64,000 bases of DNA from Clostridia bacterium (GCA_022797145.1 JAAWKA010000002.1:48221-112220); one strand, 5' to 3'. Positions 1 through 10,961 are shown, counted from the first letter of the stretch. Made by a program: numbers and translations. Notes: generated from the letters alone by a model not told the origin.

Positions 1-1797
1 ATTACTTTCATACGTTGTCTTATGACTTCTGAATTTCCTTGATATTTCAGTATACAATAAGATTTATATTCCCCTCTTCCAACTCTTCCTCTTAATTGAT
101 GTAACTGTGCAAGTCCAAAACGTTCTGAATTTTCTATCACCATAATACTAGAATTTGGAACATTAACTCCTACTTCTATTACTGTTGTTGATATTAGTAT
201 ATCTATATCACCTCTTTTAAATTGTTCCATTATATTATCTTTTTCTTTTGCTTTCATTTTTCCATGCAAATATTCCACTTTATACTCTTTAAATACTTCA
301 TTTTTATATTTTTCGGCAACTTCTAATACTGATTTTGCATTAATTTCTTCATTTTCTTCTACTAGTGGGCATACAATATATGCCTGTCTTCCTTCTTCTA
401 TTTGTTTTTTTATGAACATGTTCACTCTTTGTTCCAGTCCCTTTGTTACTGCAAAAGTATCTATTTTTTTTCTATTAGGTGGCAATTCATCTATTATTGA
501 GATATCTAAGTCACCATATAATATTAGTGCTAGAGTTCTTGGTATTGGTGTTGCTGTCATTACCAAGACATCTGGATTATTTCCTTTTTGCGATATTATT
601 TTTCTTTGTCTTACTCCAAAACGATGTTGTTCATCTGTAATTACTAATCCTAAATTTTTAAATTCTACATTTTCTTCTAGTATCGCATGTGTACCTATTA
701 AGATATCTATTTCACCTTGTTTTAATCTTTCTAAAATCTCCTCTTTCTTCTTTTTGCTAATTGCACTTGTTAATAATTCACATTTTATTCCAAAAGGATT
801 TAATATTGTTTCAAATCCCTCTAAGTGCTGTGCTGCAAGTATTGCAGTTGGTGCCATAATTGTCATTTGATATCCACATTTTACAGCTTTATATGCTGCT
901 ATTATTGCTACTATTGTCTTTCCTGACCCAACATCTCCTTGTAATAGCCTATTCATTGGCTTACTTCTCTCCATGTCTTCGTCTATTTCTTCTAATACCC
1001 TTAGTTGTGCTTTGGTTAATTTAAATGGTAATGTATTTATAATATCAGACATTTTTATGTCTTTTTTATATTGTATTCCCTTTTGTTCTACTTTATATTG
1101 ATTTTTTAGACTTAATAATGCAAGTTGCATACTAAGTAGTTCTTCAAATACAAGCCTTTTTCTTGCTATTTTAAATTCTTCAAAATCTTTCGGAAAATGT
1201 ATTTGTCTTATTGCTGAATTTATATCTAACAATTTATATTCTTTCAATATATATTCTGGTATTGTCTCTTCTAATTTACCGTTGTATTTGTTCTAAAGCA
1301 TTTTCTATAATTTGTCTTATTGTATTTTGTGACAATTGATATGTCAATGGATAAATTGGTATTATTTTTCCTGTATTTTTTTTACTTCCTTTTATATCAA
1401 ATACTGGACTTTCTATTTGAATTATTGTATCTTTTTTTGATATTTTTCCAAAGAATGTATATTTCTGTCCTATTTTAAATTTATCTTTTAAATATGCTTG
1501 ATTATACCAGACTACAACTGCTGAGCTAGAAGTATCCTGTATTAGCAATTTATATATTGTCATATTTTTTCTTCTTGTTGGTATTATTTGTATTTTACTT
1601 AACACTACTGCTTCTATTAATGCTTCTTGTCCTATTTGTGCTTCTTTTATTAAGATTGATTTACTTCTATCTTCATGTTCTCTTGGATAATATGTAATTA
1701 GATCTTCTAAAGTATATATACCTAATTTATTTAATAATATTACTCTATTAGGTCCTACACCTTTTATATATTTTACATCTTGTTTTAAATCTACCAT
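1..1797 (-). CDS. recG: ATP-dependent DNA helicase RecG (3' end beyond window; reading frame interrupted at CGG 1279-1281, restored by +1 skip)
   Basis: 173-aa N-terminal ORF (KGVGPNR..LLNKLGI..DLITYYPREHEDRS) followed in the +1 frame by KLEETIPEYIL..., GDVGSGKT, DEQHRFGV, TATPIPRTLA, RGRVGRG read by eye on the minus strand. Confidence 0.93.
1279..1281 (-). other. recG: CGG +1 frameshift site in recG: CAA-[C]-GGT-AAA-TTA-GAA-GAG (0-frame CAA CGG TAA)
   Basis: 0-frame stop immediately after CGG; skipping one C restores ...EQIQ-GKLEETIPEYIL. Confidence 0.85.
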
Positions 1798-1989
1798 ACT
1801 ATTACTTTTATGCTAGTTTTAACACCTAACATTTATCCTTTCTTTATTTACTATTTATTATTTGAGTTTTATATTTTGAATTGTAACAATAATGTATAAA
1901 AAAATCAATAAAAGTATTGTATTTTTTTATATACTATGTTAAACTTGTTAATAGACAATTTTATTAACTTTATAGGAGGTGCAATAAAA

Positions 1990-2187
1990 ATGGCAAAATG
2001 TATGATATGTGAAAAAACTTTAGCTCATGGAAATAAAATTAGTATAGCCCGTTCTCATGTTAGTAGAAGATCATCAAGAACTTGGAAACCAAATTTAAGA
2101 AATGTAAAAGCTATGATAGATGGTCAACCAAAAAGAATTAAAGTATGTGCTAAATGTTTACGTGCTGGAAAAGTTCAAAGAGCCTAA
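1990..2187 (+). CDS. rpmB: 50S ribosomal protein L28
   Basis: MAKCMICEKTLAHGNKISIARSHVSRRSSRTWKPNLRNVK; RBS AGGAGG upstream. Confidence 0.96.
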   Translation: MAKCMICEKTLAHGNKISIARSHVSRRSSRTWKPNLRNVKAMIDGQPKRIKVCAKCLRAGKVQRA

Positions 2188-2227
2188 ATCTTAATAAAAA
2201 CTAACTTGGTATAAAATTTAAAAAATA

Positions 2228-2256
2228 AAAAGTAGGTTAACCTCCTACTTTTTTTG
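2228..2256 (+). terminator. Rho-independent terminator after rpmB
   Basis: aagtaggttaacctcctacttttttt hairpin plus T-run. Confidence 0.8.
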
Positions 2257-2278
2257 TTAAAGTTATGGTATATATGTA

Positions 2279-2353
2279 TTAATCTTTTATACCAAATATT
2301 AATTTCACTAACCCTCGTAAACATTTAGGTACTTTTTTAACTACTATTTGCAT
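2279..2353 (-). CDS. spoVM: Stage V sporulation protein M-like (24 aa amphipathic helix)
   Basis: MQIVVKKVPKCLRGLVKLIFGIKD; Pro at position 9; RBS AGGAG upstream; adjacent to rpmB as in B. subtilis; missing from the ORF track because of size. Confidence 0.8.
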   Translation of the reverse strand: MQIVVKKVPKCLRGLVKLIFGIKD

Positions 2354-2378
2354 TCTGCAACACTCTCCTTTTATCCTT

Positions 2379-2528
2379 TTAGCATGAAAGCCAGATTAGT
2401 CCTAGTATTAATACTGCTGCTCCTATTAAGAATAACCAACCTGTTATTGGAAGTAATAAAACTAAAAGTATCCCAAGTCCCATTCCAATTAAGCATACTC
2501 CACAAGTTTTTTTTAGCAATCCTAACAT
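2379..2528 (-). CDS. Small hydrophobic membrane protein (49 aa)
   Basis: MLGLLKKTCGVCLIGMGLGILLVLLLPITGWLFLIGAAVLILGLIWLSC; upstream of spoVM in the same orientation. Confidence 0.65.
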   Translation of the reverse strand: MLGLLKKTCGVCLIGMGLGILLVLLLPITGWLFLIGAAVLILGLIWLSC

Positions 2529-2588
2529 AATATATTACCTCCAATTCTTTTTATATATTATATTAATTTTTTTAGAAAAGGTGATTAT

Positions 2589-3221
2589 ATGAATTTAAAG
2601 AAACATGAAATAATAGATTTAGTTGAAACTTTAAAAAACACATATCCTGAAGCAACTTGTAGTTTAGACTTTTCGACTCCTTTTGAGCTAGTTGTTGCAG
2701 TTATGTTATCTGCACAATGCACGGATGAAAGAGTTAATAAAACTACTCCTAATATATTTTGTAAATATTCTACTCCTAAAGATTTTGCAGAAATTGACTT
2801 GTCTTTATTAGAAGATTTAATACATCCCTGTGGATTTTATAAAAATAAAGCTAAAAACATAAAAGCTTGTGCCCAAAAAATTGTTACTGATTTTAATGGA
2901 ATTGTTCCTCAGACTATGGAAGAGTTAATTAGTTTGCCTGGAGTTGGTAGAAAAAGTGCTAATGTTATTTTGTTAGAAGTTTTTGGAATAGCAGATGGTA
3001 TTGCAGTAGATACCCATGCAAAGAGAATTTCTAATAGATTAGGTCTTTCCTCTAAAAAAGATCCTCAAAAAATTGAAAAGGATTTGTTAAAAATTTTTCC
3101 AAAAGAATATTTAAAAGATATTAATCATTTATTTGTATGGCATGGCAGAAATAATTGTAATGCTAGAAAACCACTGTGTGATAGTTGCAGTATTAATAAA
3201 TATTGTAAAACCTATAAATAA
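2589..3221 (+). CDS. nth: Endonuclease III
   Basis: HhH-GPD: LPGVGRKSANVILLEVFG, VDTHAKRISNRLG, 4Fe-4S Cys cluster CNARKPLCDSCSINKYC. Confidence 0.95.
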   Translation: MNLKKHEIIDLVETLKNTYPEATCSLDFSTPFELVVAVMLSAQCTDERVNKTTPNIFCKYSTPKDFAEIDLSLLEDLIHPCGFYKNKAKNIKACAQKIVTDFNGIVPQTMEELISLPGVGRKSANVILLEVFGIADGIAVDTHAKRISNRLGLSSKKDPQKIEKDLLKIFPKEYLKDINHLFVWHGRNNCNARKPLCDSCSINKYCKTYK

Positions 3222-3284
3222 TGTAATTTAAAAATGCATAAAATTTATTTTTTGTACAAATACTAATATTTAGAGGTGGTTATT

Positions 3285-3410
3285 TTGACAAACATAAATT
3301 GTTCTTCTAACTGTGTATACCAAAAAGATGGTAAATGTTGTTTTGAAAATGTTTCCTCTAAAATAATTACACCATCTAATAATTGTGCTTATTTTCTTAA
3401 AAAGCAATAA
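3285..3410 (+). CDS. Small Cys-rich protein (41 aa, TTG start)
   Basis: MTNINCSSNCVYQKDGKCCFENVSSKIITPSNNCAYFLKKQ; RBS AGAGGTGG upstream; not in the ORF track. Confidence 0.65.
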   Translation: MTNINCSSNCVYQKDGKCCFENVSSKIITPSNNCAYFLKKQ

Positions 3411-3512
3411 CTTCCTTATGACCAATAGGTATTTGCCTATTGGTCATTGACAAATATATTGTAAAGTTATATTATTTATTTATATAAATATTTTTATTTA
3501 GGAGGATTTTTT

Positions 3513-4718
3513 ATGTTAAAGAACAAATTAAAGATATTCCCTATACTTTTTATTTTGCTTTTATTTCTTTCAACAATTAGTTTTTCAACAGACACTAATA
3601 TTGTTCCCATTTCTGAAACTGGTGATAATATAACATCTACACTTCCTGGTGATAATGCTAGAACTGAGCAAAATGAAACTGTAGGAGATGTCAATAATAC
3701 TAATCCACAAGTTGATATTCGTAATAACGATTTATATATTTTCAATACAAATGTTGTTATGGATCAATTAGTTGATGGTAATGTCTATATTGTAGGTAAT
3801 ACAGTAGAAATTTCTGGAAAAGTTAATGGTAACTTAATTGTATTGGCTAATAAAGTAAAATTTTTAAAAGGTTCATATGTAGTAAATTCTATTTATGCTT
3901 TTGCCAATGAAGTTGAATTTAGTGGTAATGTAAATGATTTTCATGCATTTGCTGATAAAGTAACTATGACATATGATGGTTTTGCTATAAGAGATTTAAA
4001 TGTAGTTTCTAATAATTTTGATTTTAATGGTGGTATTGGTAGAAACGCTTTTGTTGCATCTAATAATTTTAATTTTACTCAAAATCAAGACCAACCTGCT
4101 GTTATATATGGAAATCTAAATTATTTTTCAAATAATGAATTAGATCTTTCTAATAATTTCGTTCAAGGTGATATTAATTATAATAAATTAAATTACTATA
4201 ACAATATATTTTTGAGAACTAATATTCTTCAAACTGTCTTATCTTTTTTTATTAGTTTAACTTGTACCTTTGTAATTTATTTATTAATTATTTGGCTTGC
4301 ACCTAAGTTTAATAATAATATATCAAAATATATATCTAAAAAAACTTTACCAGTAATTGGAGTTGGTCTTTCTATTTGGATATTACTTCCAATTATCTGT
4401 ACTTTATTTTTAATTAGTGGAGTTGGTACAGCAATTGGTATTTCACTTTTAGCTATATACTTTATAATAGCTCTTACTTCTTTTGCATTCACTAATATTG
4501 CAATTTCAAATAAAATAAAGGAAAAATATAATCTTTCTAAGGGATATATGACATTTTTACTTTTAATTCTTTCTACTTTATTTACTTGGGGAATTTCAAG
4601 AATCCCTTATATTGGATTTGTTCTATCTATTTTAGTATACTTATTTGGTACTGGATGTATCTTTATGTATTTATTTACCAAGAATAAATCTGTAGAAAAC
4701 AATATTTCTGAAAATTAA
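3513..4718 (+). CDS. Secreted/membrane polymer-forming (bactofilin-like) repeat protein with C-terminal TM helices
   Basis: Signal peptide, DGNVYIVGNTVEISGKVNGNLIVLANKVKF beta-repeats, C-terminal TM segments. Confidence 0.65.
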   Translation: MLKNKLKIFPILFILLLFLSTISFSTDTNIVPISETGDNITSTLPGDNARTEQNETVGDVNNTNPQVDIRNNDLYIFNTNVVMDQLVDGNVYIVGNTVEISGKVNGNLIVLANKVKFLKGSYVVNSIYAFANEVEFSGNVNDFHAFADKVTMTYDGFAIRDLNVVSNNFDFNGGIGRNAFVASNNFNFTQNQDQPAVIYGNLNYFSNNELDLSNNFVQGDINYNKLNYYNNIFLRTNILQTVLSFFISLTCTFVIYLLIIWLAPKFNNNISKYISKKTLPVIGVGLSIWILLPIICTLFLISGVGTAIGISLLAIYFIIALTSFAFTNIAISNKIKEKYNLSKGYMTFLLLILSTLFTWGISRIPYIGFVLSILVYLFGTGCIFMYLFTKNKSVENNISEN

Positions 4719-4736
4719 TTATTTTAAAAAACAACA

Positions 4737-4782
4737 AATCAGTTTATATAGAAAATTTCTATATAAACTGATTTATTTTGAA
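4737..4782. terminator. Bidirectional terminator
   Basis: aatcagtttatatagaaaatttctatataaactgattt. Confidence 0.75.
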
Positions 4783-4783
4783 T

Positions 4784-5440
4784 TTAATTTTTTAGCTCTT
4801 TTACAGTTCTAGAATACTCTTTTGAATTAATTAATGCACTACCTACTACTGCTATGTCAATCCCTTTTTCTTGTAACTTATTTATATTTTCTTTTGTTAT
4901 TCCCCCATCTGCTTGTATGTCTATTTCTAATTTATGTTTTTGTATATATTCTTTTATCCCTCCTATTTTTTCTATTGTTTCAGGAATTAACTTTTGCCCT
5001 CCTTTTCCAGGTTCTACTGTCATAATAAGTATCATATGAATATATGGTAAAATTTCATATATTTCTGCTATATTTGTATCTGGTTTTATTGCTATACCAA
5101 CTTTTATATTATTATCTTTTATATATTGAATTATTTTTTTTATTTGTGTCTTTTCTAATGCTTCATAATGAAATGTTATTATATTAGGATCAAATGGTAT
5201 GTATTCATCTATTGCACTTTCTATCTCTTTTACCATTAAGTGAATATCTAATGGTATATTTGATATATTTTTTATAATTGTTAGATATTCTTTCATCAAG
5301 TCCTTATTATTATTTTTTACAAATTCACCATCCATAATATCAATATGAAAATAATCAATTTGAGCTGCTTCTAAGTCATAAAATATTTTTATAGCTTCTT
5401 CTTTTTTTACATTTAGTATTGATGCTGATATTTCTACCAT
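4784..5440 (-). CDS. rpe: Ribulose-phosphate 3-epimerase
   Basis: SASILN.., FHIDIMDGEFV, MTVEPGKGGQ, IDIQADGGI. Confidence 0.92.
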   Translation of the reverse strand: MVEISASILNVKKEEAIKIFYDLEAAQIDYFHIDIMDGEFVKNNNKDLMKEYLTIIKNISNIPLDIHLMVKEIESAIDEYIPFDPNIITFHYEALEKTQIKKIIQYIKDNNIKVGIAIKPDTNIAEIYEILPYIHMILIMTVEPGKGGQKLIPETIEKIGGIKEYIQKHKLEIDIQADGGITKENINKLQEKGIDIAVVGSALINSKEYSRTVKELKN

Positions 5441-6309
5441 TTATGTTCCTCCTTATCTTTTAATTTATTATAAATTTTTACAAAGTTATTGTATCTACCT
5501 TCATAAATTTTTCCTTCTTTTAAGGCTTGTTTTATCCCACAATTTTGTTCTTTTATATGAGTGCATCCTATAAATTCGCAGTTTTTAGAATATTCGTTTA
5601 ATTCTCTAAAATATGTATATAGCTTGTTTGATTCTATCTCGTATATATCAAAACTAGAAAATCCTGGTGTATCTGCTATATAAGTATTTTCTTCCATCTT
5701 ATAAATGGTTGTTGCTGTTGTAGTATTCTTTCCTTTTTTATTTCTTTTACTTATATCTCCTTCTAATGTTATTATATTATTGAATATACTGTTTAATAAT
5801 GTAGACTTTCCTACTCCTGAATTTCCAGAAAATACACTAATTTTATTTTTTAAATTATCTTTAAGTTCTTCTATTCCTTCTTTATTTTTTGCTGCTGTTT
5901 GTATTACAGTATAGCCAATTCTTTCATATATATCTTTTATTTTTACCTGTTTGTCTAAGTCAGTTTTATTGATAATTATAAGAGGTTGAATTTTTAGAAA
6001 CTCTGCAAAAGCTAATTGTTTATCTAATAATAGCAAATCTGGTTTAGGTATTTTGCTAGATATTACAAATACTAATTGTGAAATGTTTGCTATTTTAGGT
6101 CTTTTTATATAATTATTTCTTACCACAACTTTGCTAATAATTCCTTTTTTATCTGTTGTATCTAATTTTTCTACTAAAACTTTATCTCCTATCATTAACT
6201 GATTTTCTTCTTTTTTTAGTTTTCCTCTTGCAGTACATTCATATACTTTTTCCTCTATTTCAACTAAATATATATTGGATATGTTACTAATAACTATTCC
6301 CTCTTGCAT
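5434..6309 (-). CDS. rsgA: Ribosome small subunit-dependent GTPase A
   Basis: Circularly permuted GTPase: NKTDL, GNSGVGKSTLLN, DTPGFSSF, Zn motif CEFIGCTHIKEQNCGIKQAL. Confidence 0.94.
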   Translation of the reverse strand: MQEGIVISNISNIYLVEIEEKVYECTARGKLKKEENQLMIGDKVLVEKLDTTDKKGIISKVVVRNNYIKRPKIANISQLVFVISSKIPKPDLLLLDKQLAFAEFLKIQPLIIINKTDLDKQVKIKDIYERIGYTVIQTAAKNKEGIEELKDNLKNKISVFSGNSGVGKSTLLNSIFNNIITLEGDISKRNKKGKNTTTATTIYKMEENTYIADTPGFSSFDIYEIESNKLYTYFRELNEYSKNCEFIGCTHIKEQNCGIKQALKEGKIYEGRYNNFVKIYNKLKDKEEHKW

Positions 6310-6416
6310 TATTCCTCCATAATTGTTTAATTTTTTTTATTATATCCTATGTATATTTTTTTGGCAAATAAAAATCAAGAAAATTAATATTTCTTGATTT
6401 TTATCTTTGATTAGTT

Positions 6417-8382
6417 TTATTCTGCTATATAAATATTATTTGTGTTCATATTAAAATGTAGTTCTTGTTTTTTCAACACTCCATCTATATATATTCTTAT
6501 ATGAACAGATCCAATTCCTGTTATTTGTTGCACTATATTAGTTGATGTTGGGTCTACTTCTTCTGAACGTACTACATCTTCTCCTACTTTTATTTCTAGT
6601 TTTACTTTTTTTACTTTTGGTGCTCCTACTGTATTTTCATCTGTTTTTTCATATTCAACTTTCCCATTTAAAAGTGATTTTACATTCACTTTTACTGTTG
6701 CTGTTTTTTGCTGAGGAACTTTATTTAGTGTTATTGTAATTTCTGTTCCTTCATTTACTGTTGTTCCTGAATTTAAATCTTGTTTTACTATTTTTCCATC
6801 TTCTTTTGTAGGATCATCAGTTTGTATTACTTGTTTTAATTTTAATTTGGCATCTGTAATTGCCTTTTTAGCTTCTTCTTCGGTTTTTCCTACTACATTT
6901 GGTACAGTTACTTGTTCTACTCCTGTACTTACATGTATTTTTATAGTTTCTCCTGCATTAACTTGTGTTTTTGCTTCTGTTTCTTGACTTATTACAACTC
7001 CTTCTGGTATTTTTGCATTGGTTTCTTCTATTACCTGTGCTTTTAAGTTTGCTTCTTCTAGCTCTTCTATAGCCTCTTCTTTTGTTTTTCCTATTACTTT
7101 TGGAACTATTGCTATTTCTTGTCCTTTACTTATTGTTACTTTTACTTCACTATTTTCTTTTACAGTATAATTATCTAAATATGCTGGTTCTTGTTTTATA
7201 ATATAGCCTTCTGGTATGTCTGGACTAAATTCTGGTTCTAATTCTGTATATACTAATTTTAGCTCTTCCACTTTTTGTTTTGCTTCTTGTGCTGATATGT
7301 TAACTACATTTGGTATTTGTACTTCTTTTACTGCTGTCATTTTTAATGTGAAATATGTAATTAGTATTGTAATTATAAATACTAAAATAATTCCTACAAT
7401 GGAAACTATTACTTTATGTCTTTTTATAAATCCTTCTGCTTCTTCTTCCTCTCCATCTTCCTCATTTTCATACTCTATTTGATTATTGTACATGGTTGGT
7501 ATTCTTTGTGTTGCAAAGTTTGATTTATCTGGACTTATTTCTACAAAATCTTCATCTGGATTTCTTAGTGCTAATCTTAAATCATTTAGCATATCTGCTG
7601 CTGTTTTGTATCTTAAGTTTGGGTCTTTTTGCATTGCTTTTATTATTATTTTGTTGACTGATTTTGGTATTGCTGGATTTAGTTTTATTGGTTCTATTGC
7701 TGTTTCTTGCATATGCATTAATGCAATTGATACTGGAGTATCTGCATCAAATGGAACTCTTTTTGTAAGCATCTCATACATTACTATACCAAGTGAATAT
7801 AAATCTGATTTAGCATCTGTATATCCTCCACGTGCATGTTCTGGTGAAAAATAATGTACTGAACCTATTGTAGCACCAAATGCTGTTATTGTAGAGTTAG
7901 AAACTGCTTTGGCTATTCCAAAATCTGTTACTTTGGCTATGCCTTCTTCTGTTATAATAATGTTATGTGGTTTAATATCTCTATGTATTATATTATTTTT
8001 GTGTGCTGTTTCTAGTGCTGATGCTATTTGAATTGCTACATTAACAGACCATTTCCAAGATAATCCTCCGATCATCTTGTATTACTTCTTTTAGTGTTTT
8101 TCCTTGTATTAATTCCATTACAATATAATATAAGTTTCCTTCATTTCCAACATCATAAACAGAAACTATATTAGGATGTGTTAGGCTTGCAACTGCCTGT
8201 GCTTCAGAATTAAATCTTTTTATGAATTCTTGATCTGTTGTAAATTCGTCTCTTAAAATTTTTATTGCAACAAATCTATTTAATACATGACATTTAGCTT
8301 TATATACTGTAGCCATTCCACCTGTTCCTACTTTTTTAATTATTTCATATCTATTAGCTATTAATCTTCCTTCTAAATTCAT
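6417..8382 (-). CDS. prkC: PASTA-domain Ser/Thr protein kinase (PrkC/Stk type), frame interrupted at CGG 8068-8070
   Basis: N-lobe [11 protein letters not shown]; after +1 skip [45 protein letters not shown] and repeated PASTA domains. Confidence 0.93.
8068..8070 (-). other. prkC: CGG +1 frameshift site in prkC: GAT-GAT-[C]-GGA-GGA-TTA
   Basis: 0-frame ...[14 protein letters not shown]; skip gives VIQDD-GGLSWKW...; the N-terminal ORF frame and the 551-codon downstream frame fit exactly one skipped base. Confidence 0.85.
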
Positions 8383-8403
8383 TTTTTCCCTCTCTTTTCA
8401 AAA

Positions 8404-9147
8404 TCACTCATTATTTTTATTATATATAATTATTATAGTTGCATTATCATATCCACCTAATTCATTTGCTTTTTTTATTAGATTATTAGTTGCACTTTCT
8501 ATATTTTGTGTTATAGCTTTATATATTTCTTCATCAGTAATAAGGTTTGTTAATCCATCTGAAGTCATAACTATGATATCTTCTTCTAAAATAGATTTTA
8601 CTATAATATCTGGTTCTACTGTCTCTTCACAACCTAGTGCTTTCATTAACATATTTTTTCTTGGATGGTTTACTGCTTCTTCTTTTGTTATTGTACCATC
8701 TTTTACTAGCTTTTGAACATAACTATGATCTTGAGTAATTTTTTGTATTACAGTCTTTCGCATCCTATAAACTCTACTATCACCAATATGCCCTATATAT
8801 ACTCTATTATTATATATTAAACAAACTTCTAATGTAGTACCCATTCCTTCTAATTCTTTATTTTCTTTTGATTTCTTATATACAGTTTTGTTTGCATATT
8901 CTATAGCATTTTTTAATAATTCTACTATATTTTCTTTGTCTTCATGTGCTATTTCTTTTATATTTTTCTCTATATATGTTTTTACAGAAGTTGTCGCTAG
9001 TTTACTTGCTATTTCTCCTCCATTATAGCCTCCCATTCCATCTGCTAATATATATATCTGTATATCACTTTTTTTATCTGGTATATAATAATAGTCTTCA
9101 TTTAACTCTCTTTCTCTTCCTATATCTGTTTTTGCAAAAACTTCCAT
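8404..9147 (-). CDS. prpC: PP2C-type Ser/Thr protein phosphatase
   Basis: DGMGGYNGGEIAS, GHIGDSRVYR, TSDGLTNL, GGYDNATIIII. Confidence 0.93.
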   Translation of the reverse strand: MEVFAKTDIGRERELNEDYYYIPDKKSDIQIYILADGMGGYNGGEIASKLATTSVKTYIEKNIKEIAHEDKENIVELLKNAIEYANKTVYKKSKENKELEGMGTTLEVCLIYNNRVYIGHIGDSRVYRMRKTVIQKITQDHSYVQKLVKDGTITKEEAVNHPRKNMLMKALGCEETVEPDIIVKSILEEDIIVMTSDGLTNLITDEEIYKAITQNIESATNNLIKKANELGGYDNATIIIIYNKNNE

Positions 9148-10182
9148 TTATCCTCCTCTATTTTTTAAGTTCTTACGCCTTAACTGACCACACGCTGCTT
9201 CTATGTCTGACCCTAGTTCTCTTCTAATTGTAGCTACTATTCCATTAGTATTTAAGTAATTTCTAAATTTTATTATATTTTCATTTGTGGTTTTTATATA
9301 TTTTCCATTTTCTATCTTATTAATTGGTATTAAATTAACATGACATAACATACCTTTTAACAATTTTACTAATCTTTTTGCATCTTCTAAAGTTTCATTA
9401 TTATTTTTTGCTAGTGCATATTCAAAGGATATTCTTTTATTTGTGGTTTTTATATAATCTTTACATGCTTCTATTAGTTCTCGAATTGGATATTTATTAT
9501 TTATAGGCATCATTTTACTTCTTTTTTCATCTGTTGTTGCATGTAATGATATAGATAGTGTACATTGTAATTTTTCCTTCGCTAAATCATATATTTTAGG
9601 AACAATTCCACTTGTAGAAATACTAATATGTCTTGCTCCTATGTTTAATCCTTTTGGATTGTTTATTATCTTAATTGCATTTAAAACATTATCATAATTA
9701 TCTAGTGGTTCTCCTATTCCCATAAATACTATATTTGATATTTTTATATTTTCTTCTCTTTGTACTGCAAGTATCTGTTCTATAATTTCACCAGAAGTTA
9801 AGTTTCTTCCAAATGGTATTCCTGTTGAAGCACAAAATTTGCAGCCCATTTTACAACCAATTTGTGAAGATACACAAATTGTATATCCATGGTGATAGCT
9901 CATTAATACTGTTTCTATTGCGTTTTCATCTGATAAATCAAATAAATATTTTTTAGTTCCATCATATGATTCCTGTTTTTTTAATATCTTATATGATTTT
10001 AAATTGTATTGCTTTTTTAGCTTCTCTCTCAGCTCTAATGATATATTAGTTATTTCATCAAAAGTAGTTGTATTAGTTGTATATATCCATTTAAATACTT
10101 GTTCTGCTCTATATGCTTTTTCATTTAAATCTATAAATTGCTTTTTTAGTTCTTCTAAATCATAGTCTTTTATATTTCTCAT
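9148..10182 (-). CDS. rlmN: 23S rRNA (adenine2503-C2) methyltransferase, radical SAM
   Basis: GCKMGCKFCASTGIPFGRNLTSGEI, FMGIGEPLDNYDNV. Confidence 0.95.
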   Translation of the reverse strand: MRNIKDYDLEELKKQFIDLNEKAYRAEQVFKWIYTTNTTTFDEITNISLELREKLKKQYNLKSYKILKKQESYDGTKKYLFDLSDENAIETVLMSYHHGYTICVSSQIGCKMGCKFCASTGIPFGRNLTSGEIIEQILAVQREENIKISNIVFMGIGEPLDNYDNVLNAIKIINNPKGLNIGARHISISTSGIVPKIYDLAKEKLQCTLSISLHATTDEKRSKMMPINNKYPIRELIEACKDYIKTTNKRISFEYALAKNNNETLEDAKRLVKLLKGMLCHVNLIPINKIENGKYIKTTNENIIKFRNYLNTNGIVATIRRELGSDIEAACGQLRRKNLKNRGG

Positions 10183-10447
10183 ATTTTTCTTCTTTTCATA
10201 ATATTTATTTTAATTTATATCATAAAGCTAATCTTTTTTCAACTATATGAATAAAATATTTATAATTCCTTAAATATAAAAGTAACTTCCAGTGATGGTT
10301 AGAGTAGAGTTTAATTTCGGAACATTTTATTATGTAAATTAAAATTTATTATATATTTTGTGTTGCTGTTTTCTCTTACTCTAATACTCATATTTCTCCC
10401 CCTTAAATTATTTCTTATTATTTCTGTAAAACTATATTATTCCCCTC

Positions 10448-10961
10448 CTATAATGTAGCTAGGGAGATATAAACAAGTGCTAGAAATCTAGCATGTCCAT
10501 TTTTTATTGCACCTGCTAAACCTATTTTAGTTCTTTCACTTGTCCTTTCTATTTCATTTTGACTTACACTCATTAAAAGTCTTGAAATCATTTTTCCGTT
10601 TGCACTTGTAGTATTTATTTCATCATTAGCACAATCAATATATGCATTATTTTCATCTAAAAAAGTTATTAATTTTTCCCAATCAAATATACTTCTGGTT
10701 ATTCTGTCTAATTTTAGAGCGACAATAGTATTTATCTTTTTAGCCTTTATATCAGCTTTTAATCTTTCAAACTCTGGTCTATAATTACCAGTTTTAGCAC
10801 TTATTCCTGCATCTTCGTAATAGTCTATTATCTCGTAACCCTTAAACTTACAAAAAGTTTCTAATCTTTCTCTTTGCTCTGGAAGACTAAAGCCGTTCTC
10901 TTGCTTGATCTTCGGTGGAAACTCTTAAATATAACCCACATTTTTTCTTTTCTTCGTTCAA
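10448..10961 (-). CDS. Serine recombinase (resolvase N-terminal domain; C-terminally truncated), frame interrupted at CGG 10893-10895
   Basis: TTG start after AGGAGG; CGLYLRVSTEDQARE-[+1][45 protein letters not shown]...TKIGLAGAIKNGHA; length 514 nt = 171 codons + 1. Confidence 0.85.
10893..10895 (-). other. CGG +1 frameshift site in serine recombinase 1: GAA-[C]-GGC-TTT-AGT (0-frame GAA CGG CTT TAG)
   Basis: Skip restores the EDQAREGFSLPEQ motif typical of the family. Confidence 0.88.

Noticed and set aside
412-870. Plus-strand ORF antisense to recG, and many similar track ORFs (e.g. 6542, 16865, 40779, 53274)
   Set aside because: Low-complexity Leu/Phe/Ser-rich translations opposite well-supported genes; typical antisense artefacts in AT-rich DNA.
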